This document shows positions 1-8,527 of a DNA stretch of 48,520 nucleotides, piece after piece. This DNA is from an uncultured Flavobacteriaceae bacterium (lineage in GTDB: Bacteria; Bacteroidota; Bacteroidia; Flavobacteriales; Flavobacteriaceae): positions 1-48,520 of the forward strand of contig CALDUQ010000001.1 in assembly GCA_937924845.1 (NCBI GenBank), given 5' to 3'. The notes below the pieces were generated by a model that did no database searches, was not told the origin of the DNA, and saw only the letters and a program-made list of their open reading frames with translations. Each line of letters opens with the position of its first letter. The first letter of the stretch is position 1. The position numbers and the translations under genes are program-made.

Positions 1-348
1 TATTTTAAAAATAATGAGTACTAAAATTGATATTTCAACTATTGGTAGAACCCAAATTTTACAAAGGTTTAGAAAATGTTGATTTTGAAGTGGGAATATT
101 AATGAACTAAGAATAATTCCTAGTATAAAAAATGTAACTACCGTTATTTTTGGAATATTGGTATTTCTAATAAACAAAAAATAAACAAGTGGCACAATAA
201 AAAGTAAGTCAAAAGTAATTCCTGTTGATAAATAACTTTGATGATTTAAAAAAATTGGCGATTTCGCAATAAAAATCAAAACTCCGATAATAGCCAAAGG
301 TATCCCAAAAATTAATAAATGATTTTGAAGGTTATGTTCATTTTTCAT
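1..348 (-). CDS. Hypothetical membrane protein, 3' end cut by window edge
   Basis: An open frame of 116 codons runs from an ATG at 348-346 to the first base of the window without a stop, so the C-terminus is missing. It is absent from the ORF track, probably because it touches the edge. The protein starts MKNEHNLQNH and holds about four strongly hydrophobic stretches (around residues 11-29, 45-60, 68-87 and 98-116) separated by short polar loops, so it is an integral membrane protein. I do not recognise the family. Its start is close to that of the divergent thioredoxin-like gene at 474. The DNA between them contains weak -7-like boxes but no perfect TAnnTTTG in this direction. The frame is well supported by the unbroken membrane pattern; the function is unknown. 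Confidence 0.7.
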   Translation of the reverse strand, partial: MKNEHNLQNHLLIFGIPLAIIGVLIFIAKSPIFLNHQSYLSTGITFDLLFIVPLVYFLFIRNTNIPKITVVTFFILGIILSSLIFPLQNQHFLNLCKIWVLPIVEISILVLIIFKI

Positions 349-473
349 CTGGTAAATTTAAACATCTAAACTATCAGTCTTTAAAATTACATATTCGTTA
401 CATCATTAAATATTTAATCGTAACTTCGTCAAACAAACCGTATTGGCAAGGTTTTTGAAACACATTAATTACT

Positions 474-1301
474 ATGAAAAAAATTATATTACTATCGTTA
501 AGCGTTTTTATTTTTAATTTTGCTTTAGCACAAACTCTAAACACAGAAATACCAAACAATAACAAACCATATTTAATTGGCGAAATCAATAAAGACGGTT
601 TAAAAGCCGATAATTACAAATCATGGTTTAATCCAAATTTAGCCAATTACGCACCCGATGCAAAAACAATACAAGCTATTAGTGAGCATATTAATGACTA
701 TGAAATTAAATATTTTATGGGTACTTGGTGTAGTGATAGCAAAAAACAAGTGCCTAGGTTATATAAAGTTTTAGAAGATGCTAATTATGATACTAAAAAA
801 TTAACTTCTATTGCTGTAAACAGAAAAAAAGAAACCCAAACTCAGCTTGAAAAAGGCTACAACATACACCGCGTACCTACTATTATATTTTATAAAGATG
901 GCAAGGAAGTAAATCGTATAGTAGAGTCGCCTGTAACAACCATCGAAAATGATATTTTAGACATCATTAACAAAAACAACTACATCTCTAACTACAATGT
1001 CATCAATGAGATTGATAATGTTGTTAGCAAAAAAGGCATTAAAGGGTTACAGAAAAAGGCTAAAAAAATTGCTAAAAAAAGTAAAAATAATGTAAAAGGC
1101 GCTAATGAATTAAACCGTTATGCAAGTTTTTTAACCTCTAAAAACAAAAACGAATTGGCATTAGAAACCTTAAAAATAAACGCCCTACTTTTTCCTGAAG
1201 ATAGCGCAATTTTAAAACAAATTGGAAATCTGTATAAAAAAACAGGCAAGCCATCCCAAGCTGACATATATTATAATATGGCCAAAAAACTTGTTAAATA
1301 A
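474..1301 (+). CDS. Secreted thioredoxin-like protein with a single active-site cysteine
   Basis: A 275-aa protein with an N-terminal signal peptide (KKIILLSLSVFIFNFALAQ, cleavage likely near residue 19-20). A thioredoxin-like fold follows, with the active-site segment WCSDS (Cys86) and the cis-proline segment VPTIIFYKDG (Pro135). Normal thioredoxins have CxxC; here the second cysteine is Ser89, and Cys86 is the only cysteine in the whole protein. It therefore cannot act as a classical dithiol oxidoreductase alone. The C-terminal 100 residues are lysine-rich and helical, with a TPR-like ending (LYKKTGKPSQADIYYNMAKK). It probably works in the periplasm. It is monocistronic, reading toward lysS. 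A -7-like box (TAACTTCG, one mismatch) lies at 421-428. The family is clear; the substrate is not. Confidence 0.82.
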   Translation: MKKIILLSLSVFIFNFALAQTLNTEIPNNNKPYLIGEINKDGLKADNYKSWFNPNLANYAPDAKTIQAISEHINDYEIKYFMGTWCSDSKKQVPRLYKVLEDANYDTKKLTSIAVNRKKETQTQLEKGYNIHRVPTIIFYKDGKEVNRIVESPVTTIENDILDIINKNNYISNYNVINEIDNVVSKKGIKGLQKKAKKIAKKSKNNVKGANELNRYASFLTSKNKNELALETLKINALLFPEDSAILKQIGNLYKKTGKPSQADIYYNMAKKLVK

Positions 1302-1311
1302 CATTTGATAC

Positions 1312-1335
1312 AAAAAGCACACAAAACTGCTTTTA
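1312..1335 (+). terminator. Possible weak intrinsic terminator after the thioredoxin-like gene
   Basis: AAAAGCA and TGCTTTT can form a 7-bp stem with an 8-base loop, followed by TTTTATAG. The stem is AT-rich and the U-tract short, so this is only a candidate. Confidence 0.35.
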
Positions 1336-1353
1336 TAGAGCCCTTAAATAATG

Positions 1354-1361
1354 TATTTTTG
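1354..1361 (+). promoter_or_regulatory. lysS promoter -7 box (TAnnTTTG)
   Basis: TATTTTTG matches the Bacteroidota sigma-factor -7 consensus perfectly and ends 23 bases before the lysS ATG. No clear -33 TTG box is seen. Confidence 0.7.
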
Positions 1362-1384
1362 CCGTTCTTTAAAAATTAAACGGC

Positions 1385-3076
1385 ATGCAACTTTCGGAAC
1401 AAGAAATCGTTAGGCGAGAAAAATTAAACAATTTACGTGCCCTAGGCATAAACCCATATCCTGCAGACTTATTTCCTGTAAATCAAAACTCTAAACAGAT
1501 TAAATCTGATTTTGAAGACGGTAAAAAGGTTATTATAGCAGGGCGATTAATGTCTAGACGCATACAAGGCAAAGCCTCTTTTGCCGAGCTTCAAGATAGC
1601 GAAGGTCGCATACAAGTATATTTTAATAGAGATGAAATTTGCCAAGGTGAAGACAAAACATTATACAATGAAGTCTATAAAAAATTACTTGATATAGGTG
1701 ATTTTGTAGGTGTCGAAGGCGACTTATTTACAACCAAAGTTGGCGAAAAAAGTGTAAGAGTTACTAACTTTAAATTATTAAGTAAAGCACTTAAACCTTT
1801 ACCATTACCTAAAAAAGATTCCGAAGGCAATATATTTGACGAATTTAATGATCCAGAGCAACGTTATCGCCAACGCTACGCCGATTTGGCGGTTAATCCG
1901 CATGTAAAAGACGTTTTTATAAAACGTACAAAACTTTTTAATGCCATGCGTGAGTTTTTTAACTCTTCAGGCTATTTTGAAGTTGAAACTCCGGTATTAC
2001 AACCAATCCCTGGAGGTGCTGCGGCAAAACCGTTTATTACGCATCATAATGCCTTAGATATCCCATTATACATGCGAATTGCTAATGAACTATACCTTAA
2101 ACGATTAATCGTTGGTGGGTTTGATGGCGTGTATGAGTTTTCTAAAAACTTTCGTAACGAAGGTATGGACAGAACGCACAATCCAGAGTTTACTGCCATG
2201 GAAATCTATGTTGCATACAAAGATTACAACTGGATGATGGACTTTTGCGAAAAACTTTTAGAACATTGTGCTATTGCCGTAAACGGAACATCAGAAGCCA
2301 CTTTTGGTGAACATAAAATTAACTTTAAAGCGCCATATAAACGTATTACTATGCGCGACTCTATTTTAGAGTTTACAGGGTTTGATATTTACAATAAATC
2401 TGAAGACGACATTAGAGCTGCAGCAAAAAAAATGAACATTGAGGTGGATGACACCATGGGCAAAGGAAAACTTATTGATGAAATTTTTGGCGAAAAATGT
2501 GAAGGCAACTACATCCAACCTACATTTATCACCGACTACCCAAAAGAAATGAGCCCGTTATGTAAAGAGCATCGTGAAAATCCTGAATTGACCGAGCGAT
2601 TTGAACTTATGGTTTGCGGCAAAGAAATTGCTAATGCATACTCCGAGCTTAACGACCCTATAGACCAACGCGAGCGTTTTGAACACCAATTAAAACTTGC
2701 TCAAAAAGGTGATGATGAGGCTACCGAATTTATTGATTATGATTTTTTACGAGCTTTAGAGTACGGTATGCCTCCAACCTCTGGTATGGGTATTGGCATG
2801 GATCGTTTAATTATGTTTTTAACTAATAACCCATCAATACAAGAAGTGCTATTTTTTCCGCAAATGAAACCTGAAAAAAAGCAAATTGCCTTGACAGATG
2901 AAGAAAAAACAATTTTAGACTTCCTTAAAAAGGAACCTAAAATGCCATTAAATGATTTAAAAAACCTAGCTGGTTTATCTAATAAAAAATGGGATGTTTC
3001 TATAAAGTCTCTAAACAAAAATAGTATTACTAAAGTAAACAAAACCGAACACGGTTTGTTTATTGAATTACTTTAA
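1385..3076 (+). CDS. lysS: Lysyl-tRNA synthetase, class II
   Basis: A 563-aa cytoplasmic enzyme that charges tRNA-Lys. An N-terminal OB-fold anticodon-binding domain (about residues 50-150) is followed by the class II catalytic core. Motif 2 is FRNEGMDRTHNPEF (about 255-268) and motif 3 is GMGIGMDRL (about 466-474). Compared with the roughly 500-aa E. coli enzyme there is a C-terminal extension of about 60 residues after the catalytic core, which looks like a small helical or winged-helix domain (EEKTILDFLKKEPKMPLNDL). Extensions of this kind are usual in flavobacterial LysRS. The start is fixed by the promoter box 23 bases upstream. A strong terminator follows. The word TTCCGAAGGCAA (see findings) lies inside it at 1819-1830. 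Confidence 0.97.
   Translation: MQLSEQEIVRREKLNNLRALGINPYPADLFPVNQNSKQIKSDFEDGKKVIIAGRLMSRRIQGKASFAELQDSEGRIQVYFNRDEICQGEDKTLYNEVYKKLLDIGDFVGVEGDLFTTKVGEKSVRVTNFKLLSKALKPLPLPKKDSEGNIFDEFNDPEQRYRQRYADLAVNPHVKDVFIKRTKLFNAMREFFNSSGYFEVETPVLQPIPGGAAAKPFITHHNALDIPLYMRIANELYLKRLIVGGFDGVYEFSKNFRNEGMDRTHNPEFTAMEIYVAYKDYNWMMDFCEKLLEHCAIAVNGTSEATFGEHKINFKAPYKRITMRDSILEFTGFDIYNKSEDDIRAAAKKMNIEVDDTMGKGKLIDEIFGEKCEGNYIQPTFITDYPKEMSPLCKEHRENPELTERFELMVCGKEIANAYSELNDPIDQRERFEHQLKLAQKGDDEATEFIDYDFLRALEYGMPPTSGMGIGMDRLIMFLTNNPSIQEVLFFPQMKPEKKQIALTDEEKTILDFLKKEPKMPLNDLKNLAGLSNKKWDVSIKSLNKNSITKVNKTEHGLFIELL
1819..1830 (-). repeat. Dispersed word TTGCCTTCGGAA, copy in lysS
   Basis: On the + strand it reads TTCCGAAGGCAA, so the word is on the minus strand. 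It encodes Ser-Glu-Gly here. It is one of six exact copies of the 11-base core in the window. Confidence 0.6.
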
Positions 3077-3100
3077 TAAAACAATTTACGATACTAAAAA

Positions 3101-3129
3101 AAGGCTACCTCAAAAGGTAGTCTTTTTTG
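3101..3129 (+). terminator. Intrinsic terminator of lysS
   Basis: A 10-bp stem (AAGGCTACCT with AGGTAGTCTT, one G-U pair) has a CAAA loop and is followed by TTTT. It lies 25 bases after the lysS stop. Confidence 0.85.
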
Positions 3130-3209
3130 TTTACAAGTATCTTGCACTATATTTTCTCTAACATTAAAACATTAATTTATATCTTTAGCTCAATAAAAAC
3201 CTAATAAAC

Positions 3210-5681
3210 GTGAAAATCAAATACACCAAATTTTTATTTATAGCTATTGCTATTACATTTACAGGCTGCCAAACACTAAAAACATCGCTTAAAAAACCTA
3301 CGCCTACGACACAAAAGGAAACGCCTCCAAAAAAGAAAGGTGGTATTAAACCTTATGCTAAGGTTATTACCAGCAACGCTAAAACAGACAAAGGTCTATT
3401 TGATATTCACCTTGTAAACAACAATTATTTTTACGAAATACCCGACTCGCTTTTTGACAGAGAAATGCTTATGGTTACCCGTATTGCCAAAACAGCCGCA
3501 ACAATTGGTTTTGGCGGAGGCAAGCAAAGCTCACAAGTATTACGCTGGCAAAAAAAAGGTGAGAATGTATTATTACGACTCGTCTCTCATACCGTTACTG
3601 CTGCCGATTCACTACCTGTTAGTGAAGCTGTTGTAAACTCAAATCTAGAACCTGTATTATATAAATTCCCTATAAAAGCATTTAGTAATGATTCTACAAA
3701 AACTGTAATTAATGTGTCTAATTTATACAACCAAGATGTAAAAGCATTTGGGCCAGCTGCATTTATAAGAGATCGCTTTAAAATGACACGTCTTGAAAAA
3801 GACAAATCATATATTGAAAGTATAAAAAGTTACCCAATTAATATTGAAAATAGGCACGTAAAAACATACAATGGCAAAAACCCAACCAATCGCAATATTG
3901 GTACAATTACATTGGAGATTAACAACTCTATAATTTTATTACCAAAAACTCCTATGAAACGTCGGTATTTTGACGAACGCGTAGGCTGGTTTTCTAGAAG
4001 TCAAGTTGATTACGGTCTTGATGTGCAGGAAAGTAAACGCGTTAGATATCTAGATCGCTGGCGATTAGAAGTAAAAGATGAAGATCTTGAAAAATTTAAA
4101 AATGGTGAACTTGTTGAGCCAAAAAAGCAAATTGTATACTACATTGATAGAGCAACTCCAAAACAATGGGTAAAATACATTAAACAAGGTATCGAAGATT
4201 GGCAAGTGGCTTTTGAAGCCGCAGGGTTTAAAAATGCAATAATCGCAAAAACACCACCAACACCACAAGAAGACCCAGAATGGACACCTGAAGACGCAAG
4301 ATATTCAGTGGTACGTTATTTAGCTTCTCCTATTCCTAATGCCAATGGGCCCCATGTTAGTGACCCTCGATCGGGCGAAATTCTTGAAAGCGACATTAAC
4401 TGGTATCATAACGTTATGACCCTATTACGCAATTGGTATTTTGTGCAAACCGCTGCAATCAACCCTGAAGCTAGGAGCGTGGCTTTTAAAGATGAAATTA
4501 TGGGACGATTAATACGTTTCGTATCCGCACACGAAGTAGGACACACACTAGGACTGCCCCACAATATGGGGAGTAGTGTTGCTTATCCTGTTGAAAAATT
4601 AAGAGACCCTGAGTTTACTAAAATGTATGGTACCGCACCTTCTATAATGGACTATGCTCGTTTTAATTATGTAGCACAACCCGAAGATGGTGATGTAGCT
4701 TTAATGCCGAATATCGGAATTTACGACAAATACGCCATCAAATGGGGTTACAAACCTATTTTAGGTATTGATAACGCTAAAGATGAGAAAAAAACTCTTG
4801 ATAGCTGGATCCTTGAACATGCTGGCGACCCGCTTTATCGCTTTGGTGCTCAACAACGGGTTGTAATTGACCCAACATCACAAACCGAAGATTTAGGTGA
4901 TGACGCTGTACTTGCAAGCCATTATGGAATTTTAAATTTAAAACGTATTGTACCTAATTTAATTAAATGGACAGCAGAAGACGGCAAAAACTACAATGAT
5001 CTTGAAACCATGTATACACAAGTTTTAAACCAACTTAACCGATACATGGGACATGTAACTAATACTATTGGAGGTGTTATAAAAACCACAAAAACTTACG
5101 ACCAAGATGGTGCCGTTTTTACTCATGTTGACAAAGAAAAACAAAAACGTGCCATGCAATTTTTACAAACCGAATTATTTAGCACTCCAAAATGGTTAAT
5201 TGACACCACTATATTTAACAAAATTGAAAGTGCTGGTGTAATTGAACGCATTAGAACCATGCAAGTACGTACTTTAAATAATTTATTAAGAGGCGGCCGT
5301 TTACAACGCTTAATAGAAAATGAAACTATAAATGAAGATGCTGCTTATGGCTTTACTTTAATGATGAGCGATTTAAGAAAAGGGATTTTTAAAGAATTAT
5401 CAAAAGGAAAATCTATCGATACATATCGAAGAAATTTACAACGTGCTTATATCAACAAATTAAATGACATTATTAATCAATCAAAATCAAACAAAACAAC
5501 AACAAGCCGCTTTGACACTAATGTTAACCTAAGCCAATCGGATATTATAGCGGTGTGCAAATCTGAATTAAAAAAACTAAAAAGAGATACCAATAATGCT
5601 TCACAAAGAACTCGTGGTATAACTAAAATACACTTACAAGATTTAACATCACGTATTAATGAGATACTAGACCCAAAATAA
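3210..5681 (+). CDS. Zinc-dependent metalloprotease lipoprotein (DUF5117/DUF5118-type)
   Basis: An 823-aa predicted lipoprotein. The signal peptide ends in a lipobox-like FTGC (Cys20). The metzincin-type zinc site HEVGHTLGLPH (residues 441-451) follows the HExxHxxGxxH pattern, and a downstream Met-turn-like SIMDYARF completes the fold. The flanking sequence matches the large Bacteroidota proteins annotated as zinc-dependent metalloproteases with DUF5117/DUF5118 domains. It probably sits at the outer membrane or in the periplasm and cleaves proteins or peptides; substrates are unknown. It starts with GTG, and MKIKYTKFLF gives a normal lipoprotein signal. It is monocistronic, between the lysS terminator and its own terminator. 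An imperfect -7 box (TATCTTTA) lies at 3180-3187. Confidence 0.9.
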   Translation: MKIKYTKFLFIAIAITFTGCQTLKTSLKKPTPTTQKETPPKKKGGIKPYAKVITSNAKTDKGLFDIHLVNNNYFYEIPDSLFDREMLMVTRIAKTAATIGFGGGKQSSQVLRWQKKGENVLLRLVSHTVTAADSLPVSEAVVNSNLEPVLYKFPIKAFSNDSTKTVINVSNLYNQDVKAFGPAAFIRDRFKMTRLEKDKSYIESIKSYPINIENRHVKTYNGKNPTNRNIGTITLEINNSIILLPKTPMKRRYFDERVGWFSRSQVDYGLDVQESKRVRYLDRWRLEVKDEDLEKFKNGELVEPKKQIVYYIDRATPKQWVKYIKQGIEDWQVAFEAAGFKNAIIAKTPPTPQEDPEWTPEDARYSVVRYLASPIPNANGPHVSDPRSGEILESDINWYHNVMTLLRNWYFVQTAAINPEARSVAFKDEIMGRLIRFVSAHEVGHTLGLPHNMGSSVAYPVEKLRDPEFTKMYGTAPSIMDYARFNYVAQPEDGDVALMPNIGIYDKYAIKWGYKPILGIDNAKDEKKTLDSWILEHAGDPLYRFGAQQRVVIDPTSQTEDLGDDAVLASHYGILNLKRIVPNLIKWTAEDGKNYNDLETMYTQVLNQLNRYMGHVTNTIGGVIKTTKTYDQDGAVFTHVDKEKQKRAMQFLQTELFSTPKWLIDTTIFNKIESAGVIERIRTMQVRTLNNLLRGGRLQRLIENETINEDAAYGFTLMMSDLRKGIFKELSKGKSIDTYRRNLQRAYINKLNDIINQSKSNKTTTSRFDTNVNLSQSDIIAVCKSELKKLKRDTNNASQRTRGITKIHLQDLTSRINEILDPK

Positions 5682-5703
5682 AAAAGATTAAATTTATATG
5701 TTA

Positions 5704-5740
5704 AATAAGCACTTAAAATATTTTTTGAGTGCTTATTTTT
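5704..5740 (+). terminator. Intrinsic terminator of the metalloprotease gene
   Basis: A 15-bp stem (AATAAGCACTTAAAA with TTTTGAGTGCTTATT, one G-U pair) has a TATT loop and is followed by a T run. Its downstream arm overlaps the -7 box of the next gene. Confidence 0.88.
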
Positions 5741-5741
5741 G
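5734..5741 (+). promoter_or_regulatory. -7 box of the PaaE-like gene, overlapping the terminator
   Basis: TATTTTTG is a perfect TAnnTTTG and ends 17 bases before the ATG at 5759. It uses the last bases of the upstream terminator arm and its T-tract. Confidence 0.65.
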
Positions 5742-5758
5742 CATAAAATTTAACCATC

Positions 5759-6817
5759 ATGGCACATTTCTTTAAACTACCAATACAGCATATAAACAAA
5801 GAAACTAATAACGCAGTTAGCATTAGTTTTGCAATACCTAGCCACTTAAAAGACGAACTTTCTTTTAAATCTGGGCAATACATTACATTAAAAGCTATTA
5901 TTGATGATAATGAAGTACGCCGTGATTATTCACTTTGTGAAGCGCCAAACCAAAACGAACTTAAAGTTGTTGTAAAAGCTGTTAAAGATGGTGTTTTTTC
6001 GGTTTTTGCAAACACAAAATTAAAAGTTGGTGACGAACTTGAAATCTCAAAACCTAATGGTCGATTTACATTTTCACCCAACAAAACAACCAAACGAACC
6101 ATTGTTGCTTTTGCTGCAGGTAGTGGCATCACTCCTATAATGAGCATTTTAAAAACATGTTTAAGAGATGAGCCTAACACAAAATTTATACTTGTTTATG
6201 GCAATAAAACTATCGACGACACAATATTTCACAATGATTTAACAACGTTATGTAAGCAAAATGAACATTTAGACCTACATTTTATGTACAGTCAAACAAG
6301 CGTTGACAACTGTTTAAATGGACATATTGATGCTAGTACAGTAAATTATATTATTAAAAATAAGTACAAAAATTTAACTGCTGATGTGTTTTACCTTTGT
6401 GGCCCAGAAGCCATGATAAACACTGTAAAAAACACACTACTAGATAATAGCGTAGACGAAACTACTATTTATTACGAACTATTTACATCTTCATTCAAAA
6501 CATCGGCAAAACAAACCTCTCAAAATAATAGCAATGGTGAAACCAATATCACTATTATTTTAGATGATGAGGAGCATAAATTTACAATGTCACAAAAAAA
6601 CACCATTTTGGATGCCGCTATTAGCAAAAAAATAGACCCACCCTACTCGTGCCAAGGTGGCATTTGCAGCAGTTGTATTGCAAAAATTACCGAAGGTGCA
6701 GCCACAATGCGTCAAAACAACATATTAACCGATTCTGAGCTAGAAGAAGGGCTTGTTTTAACCTGTCAAGCACAACCTACAACAGCTTCGATTTGCGTTG
6801 ATTTTGATGACGTTTAA
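5759..6817 (+). CDS. PaaE-like FAD/NAD(P)H reductase with C-terminal 2Fe-2S ferredoxin domain
   Basis: A 352-aa three-domain reductase of the phenylacetyl-CoA oxygenase PaaE/HmpX type. The FAD domain carries RRDYSL (about 54-59). The NAD(P)-binding domain carries GSGITPIMS (about 121-129). The C-terminal plant-type ferredoxin domain has its cluster ligands at Cys298, Cys303, Cys306 and Cys336 (CQGGICSSC plus a distal LTCQ). It would pass electrons from NAD(P)H through FAD to the iron-sulfur cluster and on to an oxygenase or other acceptor. No paaABCD oxygenase genes are nearby, so the partner is unknown. It is monocistronic. Its stop lies only 2 bases from the stop of the converging GT9 gene. 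Confidence 0.9.
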   Translation: MAHFFKLPIQHINKETNNAVSISFAIPSHLKDELSFKSGQYITLKAIIDDNEVRRDYSLCEAPNQNELKVVVKAVKDGVFSVFANTKLKVGDELEISKPNGRFTFSPNKTTKRTIVAFAAGSGITPIMSILKTCLRDEPNTKFILVYGNKTIDDTIFHNDLTTLCKQNEHLDLHFMYSQTSVDNCLNGHIDASTVNYIIKNKYKNLTADVFYLCGPEAMINTVKNTLLDNSVDETTIYYELFTSSFKTSAKQTSQNNSNGETNITIILDDEEHKFTMSQKNTILDAAISKKIDPPYSCQGGICSSCIAKITEGAATMRQNNILTDSELEEGLVLTCQAQPTTASICVDFDDV

Positions 6818-6819
6818 AA

Positions 6820-7848
6820 TTAATTTTTAGCGATTTCTAAAACTTTAGCTATTATCGCCTTTGGCGGAATACTTTTAGCTGCGTGTTCATAACCTTCTGG
6901 GTATGAATTTCCATAGATAGATGTTGGTATTTTAGGAAAATCAATTCGGTTTGGCAACAACATATGATTTTTGGGCTGTTTAAAAGGCGTAAAACCTGCA
7001 TACGGATGTGTAACTCCCCATATTGTTAATACTTTTACACCAAGCATAGCAGCAATGTGACCGTTGCCCGAATCCATTGCCACCATCAATTTGAGGTGTG
7101 AAATAACATCGAGCTCTTCATCAATAGTTAGCTTGCCTGCTAAATTAGTAACATTTTCACTTTGTTTAGCAATTTTACTTAAAACCTCTATTTCATGACT
7201 TCCGCCACCAAACAGTAAAATATGATACGTTTTAGATAGCGCGCCAATGACTTTTTCCATTTGAGTAATAGGGTACATTTTACCTTTATGAGCAGCAAAA
7301 GGCGCAATCCCTATAAAAGGCAAATCGTTATTATTTATAAGATTATTTAATTTATCTGTAAAAACAATAGGATTTGTTTTAACAATATCATATTCTGATA
7401 AGTTTAAAGCAAATCCTAGCCTATTTAAAACATCAATATAACGTTGGTGAGTACTTTTTAAGGGTTTAAAAAAATCACCCCTTATAAGTTGTTTTTTTTC
7501 TTTACGTCCTTTATCAATAGTAACGCTATGTTTTATATTCAAAAACGTTTTAAGAATTTTACTTCTCAATACGTTATGTAAATCTGCAACAGCATCAATT
7601 TTATAGCGTCGTAACTGCTTTGATAGTTTATAAAGCCCTAATACACCTTTATGCGCCCCTTTTACATCTACTTTAAATACAGATACATTTTTTATGTCTC
7701 TAAAAAAAGGACTAAACAACGGCTTTGTTACCACAGTAATTTTAACATCTGGATATTTACTAATTAATAACTTTAACACAGGCACACACATGGCAACATC
7801 ACCCATGGCGGACATTCTAATTACAAGTAAATGCTTTGGCGTAGACAC
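6820..7848 (-). CDS. Glycosyltransferase family 9 (heptosyltransferase-like)
   Basis: A 342-aa GT-B protein of family GT9, the ADP-heptose:LPS heptosyltransferase group. The N-terminus (HLLVIRMSAMGDVAMCVPVL) is the usual GT9 nucleotide-fold start, and the C-terminal half has the donor-site region (MDSGNGHIAAMLGVKVLTIWG). It probably adds a sugar to lipopolysaccharide core at the cytoplasmic face of the inner membrane; the sugar cannot be told from the sequence. It uses a GTG start. It lies 22 bases downstream of the DUF4254 gene, and both are likely transcribed from the promoter at 8500-8507. It converges on the PaaE-like gene with no visible terminator. Confidence 0.9.
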   Translation of the reverse strand: MSTPKHLLVIRMSAMGDVAMCVPVLKLLISKYPDVKITVVTKPLFSPFFRDIKNVSVFKVDVKGAHKGVLGLYKLSKQLRRYKIDAVADLHNVLRSKILKTFLNIKHSVTIDKGRKEKKQLIRGDFFKPLKSTHQRYIDVLNRLGFALNLSEYDIVKTNPIVFTDKLNNLINNNDLPFIGIAPFAAHKGKMYPITQMEKVIGALSKTYHILLFGGGSHEIEVLSKIAKQSENVTNLAGKLTIDEELDVISHLKLMVAMDSGNGHIAAMLGVKVLTIWGVTHPYAGFTPFKQPKNHMLLPNRIDFPKIPTSIYGNSYPEGYEHAAKSIPPKAIIAKVLEIAKN

Positions 7849-7870
7849 TAAATTTTATAAAATTATGAAT

Positions 7871-8479
7871 TTATTTTTGTGAACGAAGTACAGGGTTTAA
7901 CTCATCATCATTATACATTTTCATTTGCTTATAAACTTTCATGTATTTATCACCTTTTTCGATGTCTAATAATAAATCATCAATAGCAGTGCTTAAATCT
8001 TTGCGTTGCTCTAACAAAACGTTCAATTTAGCTTGACACGTTTTTAAATGAGTTTCTGAGGCATCTTTACGTTCTACCTCTTCATTCATATGAAATATTT
8101 TTAATGCTAAAATTGAAAGTCTATCAATAGCCCATGCAGGACTTTCTGAATTTATTTTTGCGTTACTATTTGGTGTTATAGTTTTATATTTTTCCAAAAA
8201 ATAACTGTCTATATACTCTACCATGTCCGTTCTATCTTGATTTGATGCATCAATTTGACGTTTTAAGCGTAAGGCAGCTATAGGATCAATATTTGGATCC
8301 CTAATAATATCCTCATAATGCCATTGCACGGTATCAATCCAACATTTTCGATATAACAAATGTTCAATAGGTTGCTTATTTTTATCATAAGTATTTATAA
8401 ACTCTTGATCAACTGTATTTATAATATGATACGTATTAATAACGTCTATAAAAATAGTGTTTGCGATTGCTGAAAACAT
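7871..8479 (-). CDS. DUF4254 domain-containing protein
   Basis: A 202-aa soluble, mostly helical protein without a signal peptide or membrane segment, matching the DUF4254 family. Notable segments are a tryptophan-rich stretch near WIDTVQWHYEDIIRD and a charged helix LEQRKDLSTAIDDLLLDIEK. The biochemical role is not established. In this group of bacteria it commonly sits beside a GT9 glycosyltransferase, as here, which suggests a part in lipopolysaccharide or surface glycan assembly. It is the first gene of the two-gene operon, with a perfect -7 box about 21 bases upstream of the ATG. Confidence 0.85.
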   Translation of the reverse strand: MFSAIANTIFIDVINTYHIINTVDQEFINTYDKNKQPIEHLLYRKCWIDTVQWHYEDIIRDPNIDPIAALRLKRQIDASNQDRTDMVEYIDSYFLEKYKTITPNSNAKINSESPAWAIDRLSILALKIFHMNEEVERKDASETHLKTCQAKLNVLLEQRKDLSTAIDDLLLDIEKGDKYMKVYKQMKMYNDDELNPVLRSQK

Positions 8480-8499
8480 AATGTTTATTTTTTATACTA

Positions 8500-8507
8500 C
8501 AAAGATA
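8500..8507 (-). promoter_or_regulatory. -7 box for the DUF4254-GT9 operon
   Basis: The minus strand reads TATCTTTG, a perfect TAnnTTTG, about 21 bases upstream of the DUF4254 ATG. No obvious -33 box. Confidence 0.7.
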
Positions 8508-8527
8508 CTTGATTAATTGGTGATTTA

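Noticed and set aside
398-589. A 63-aa minus-strand ORF over the start of the thioredoxin-like gene
   Set aside because: It is antisense to a clear signal peptide and promoter region, with no family resemblance. The real minus-strand gene at the left edge is the one ending (5') at 348.
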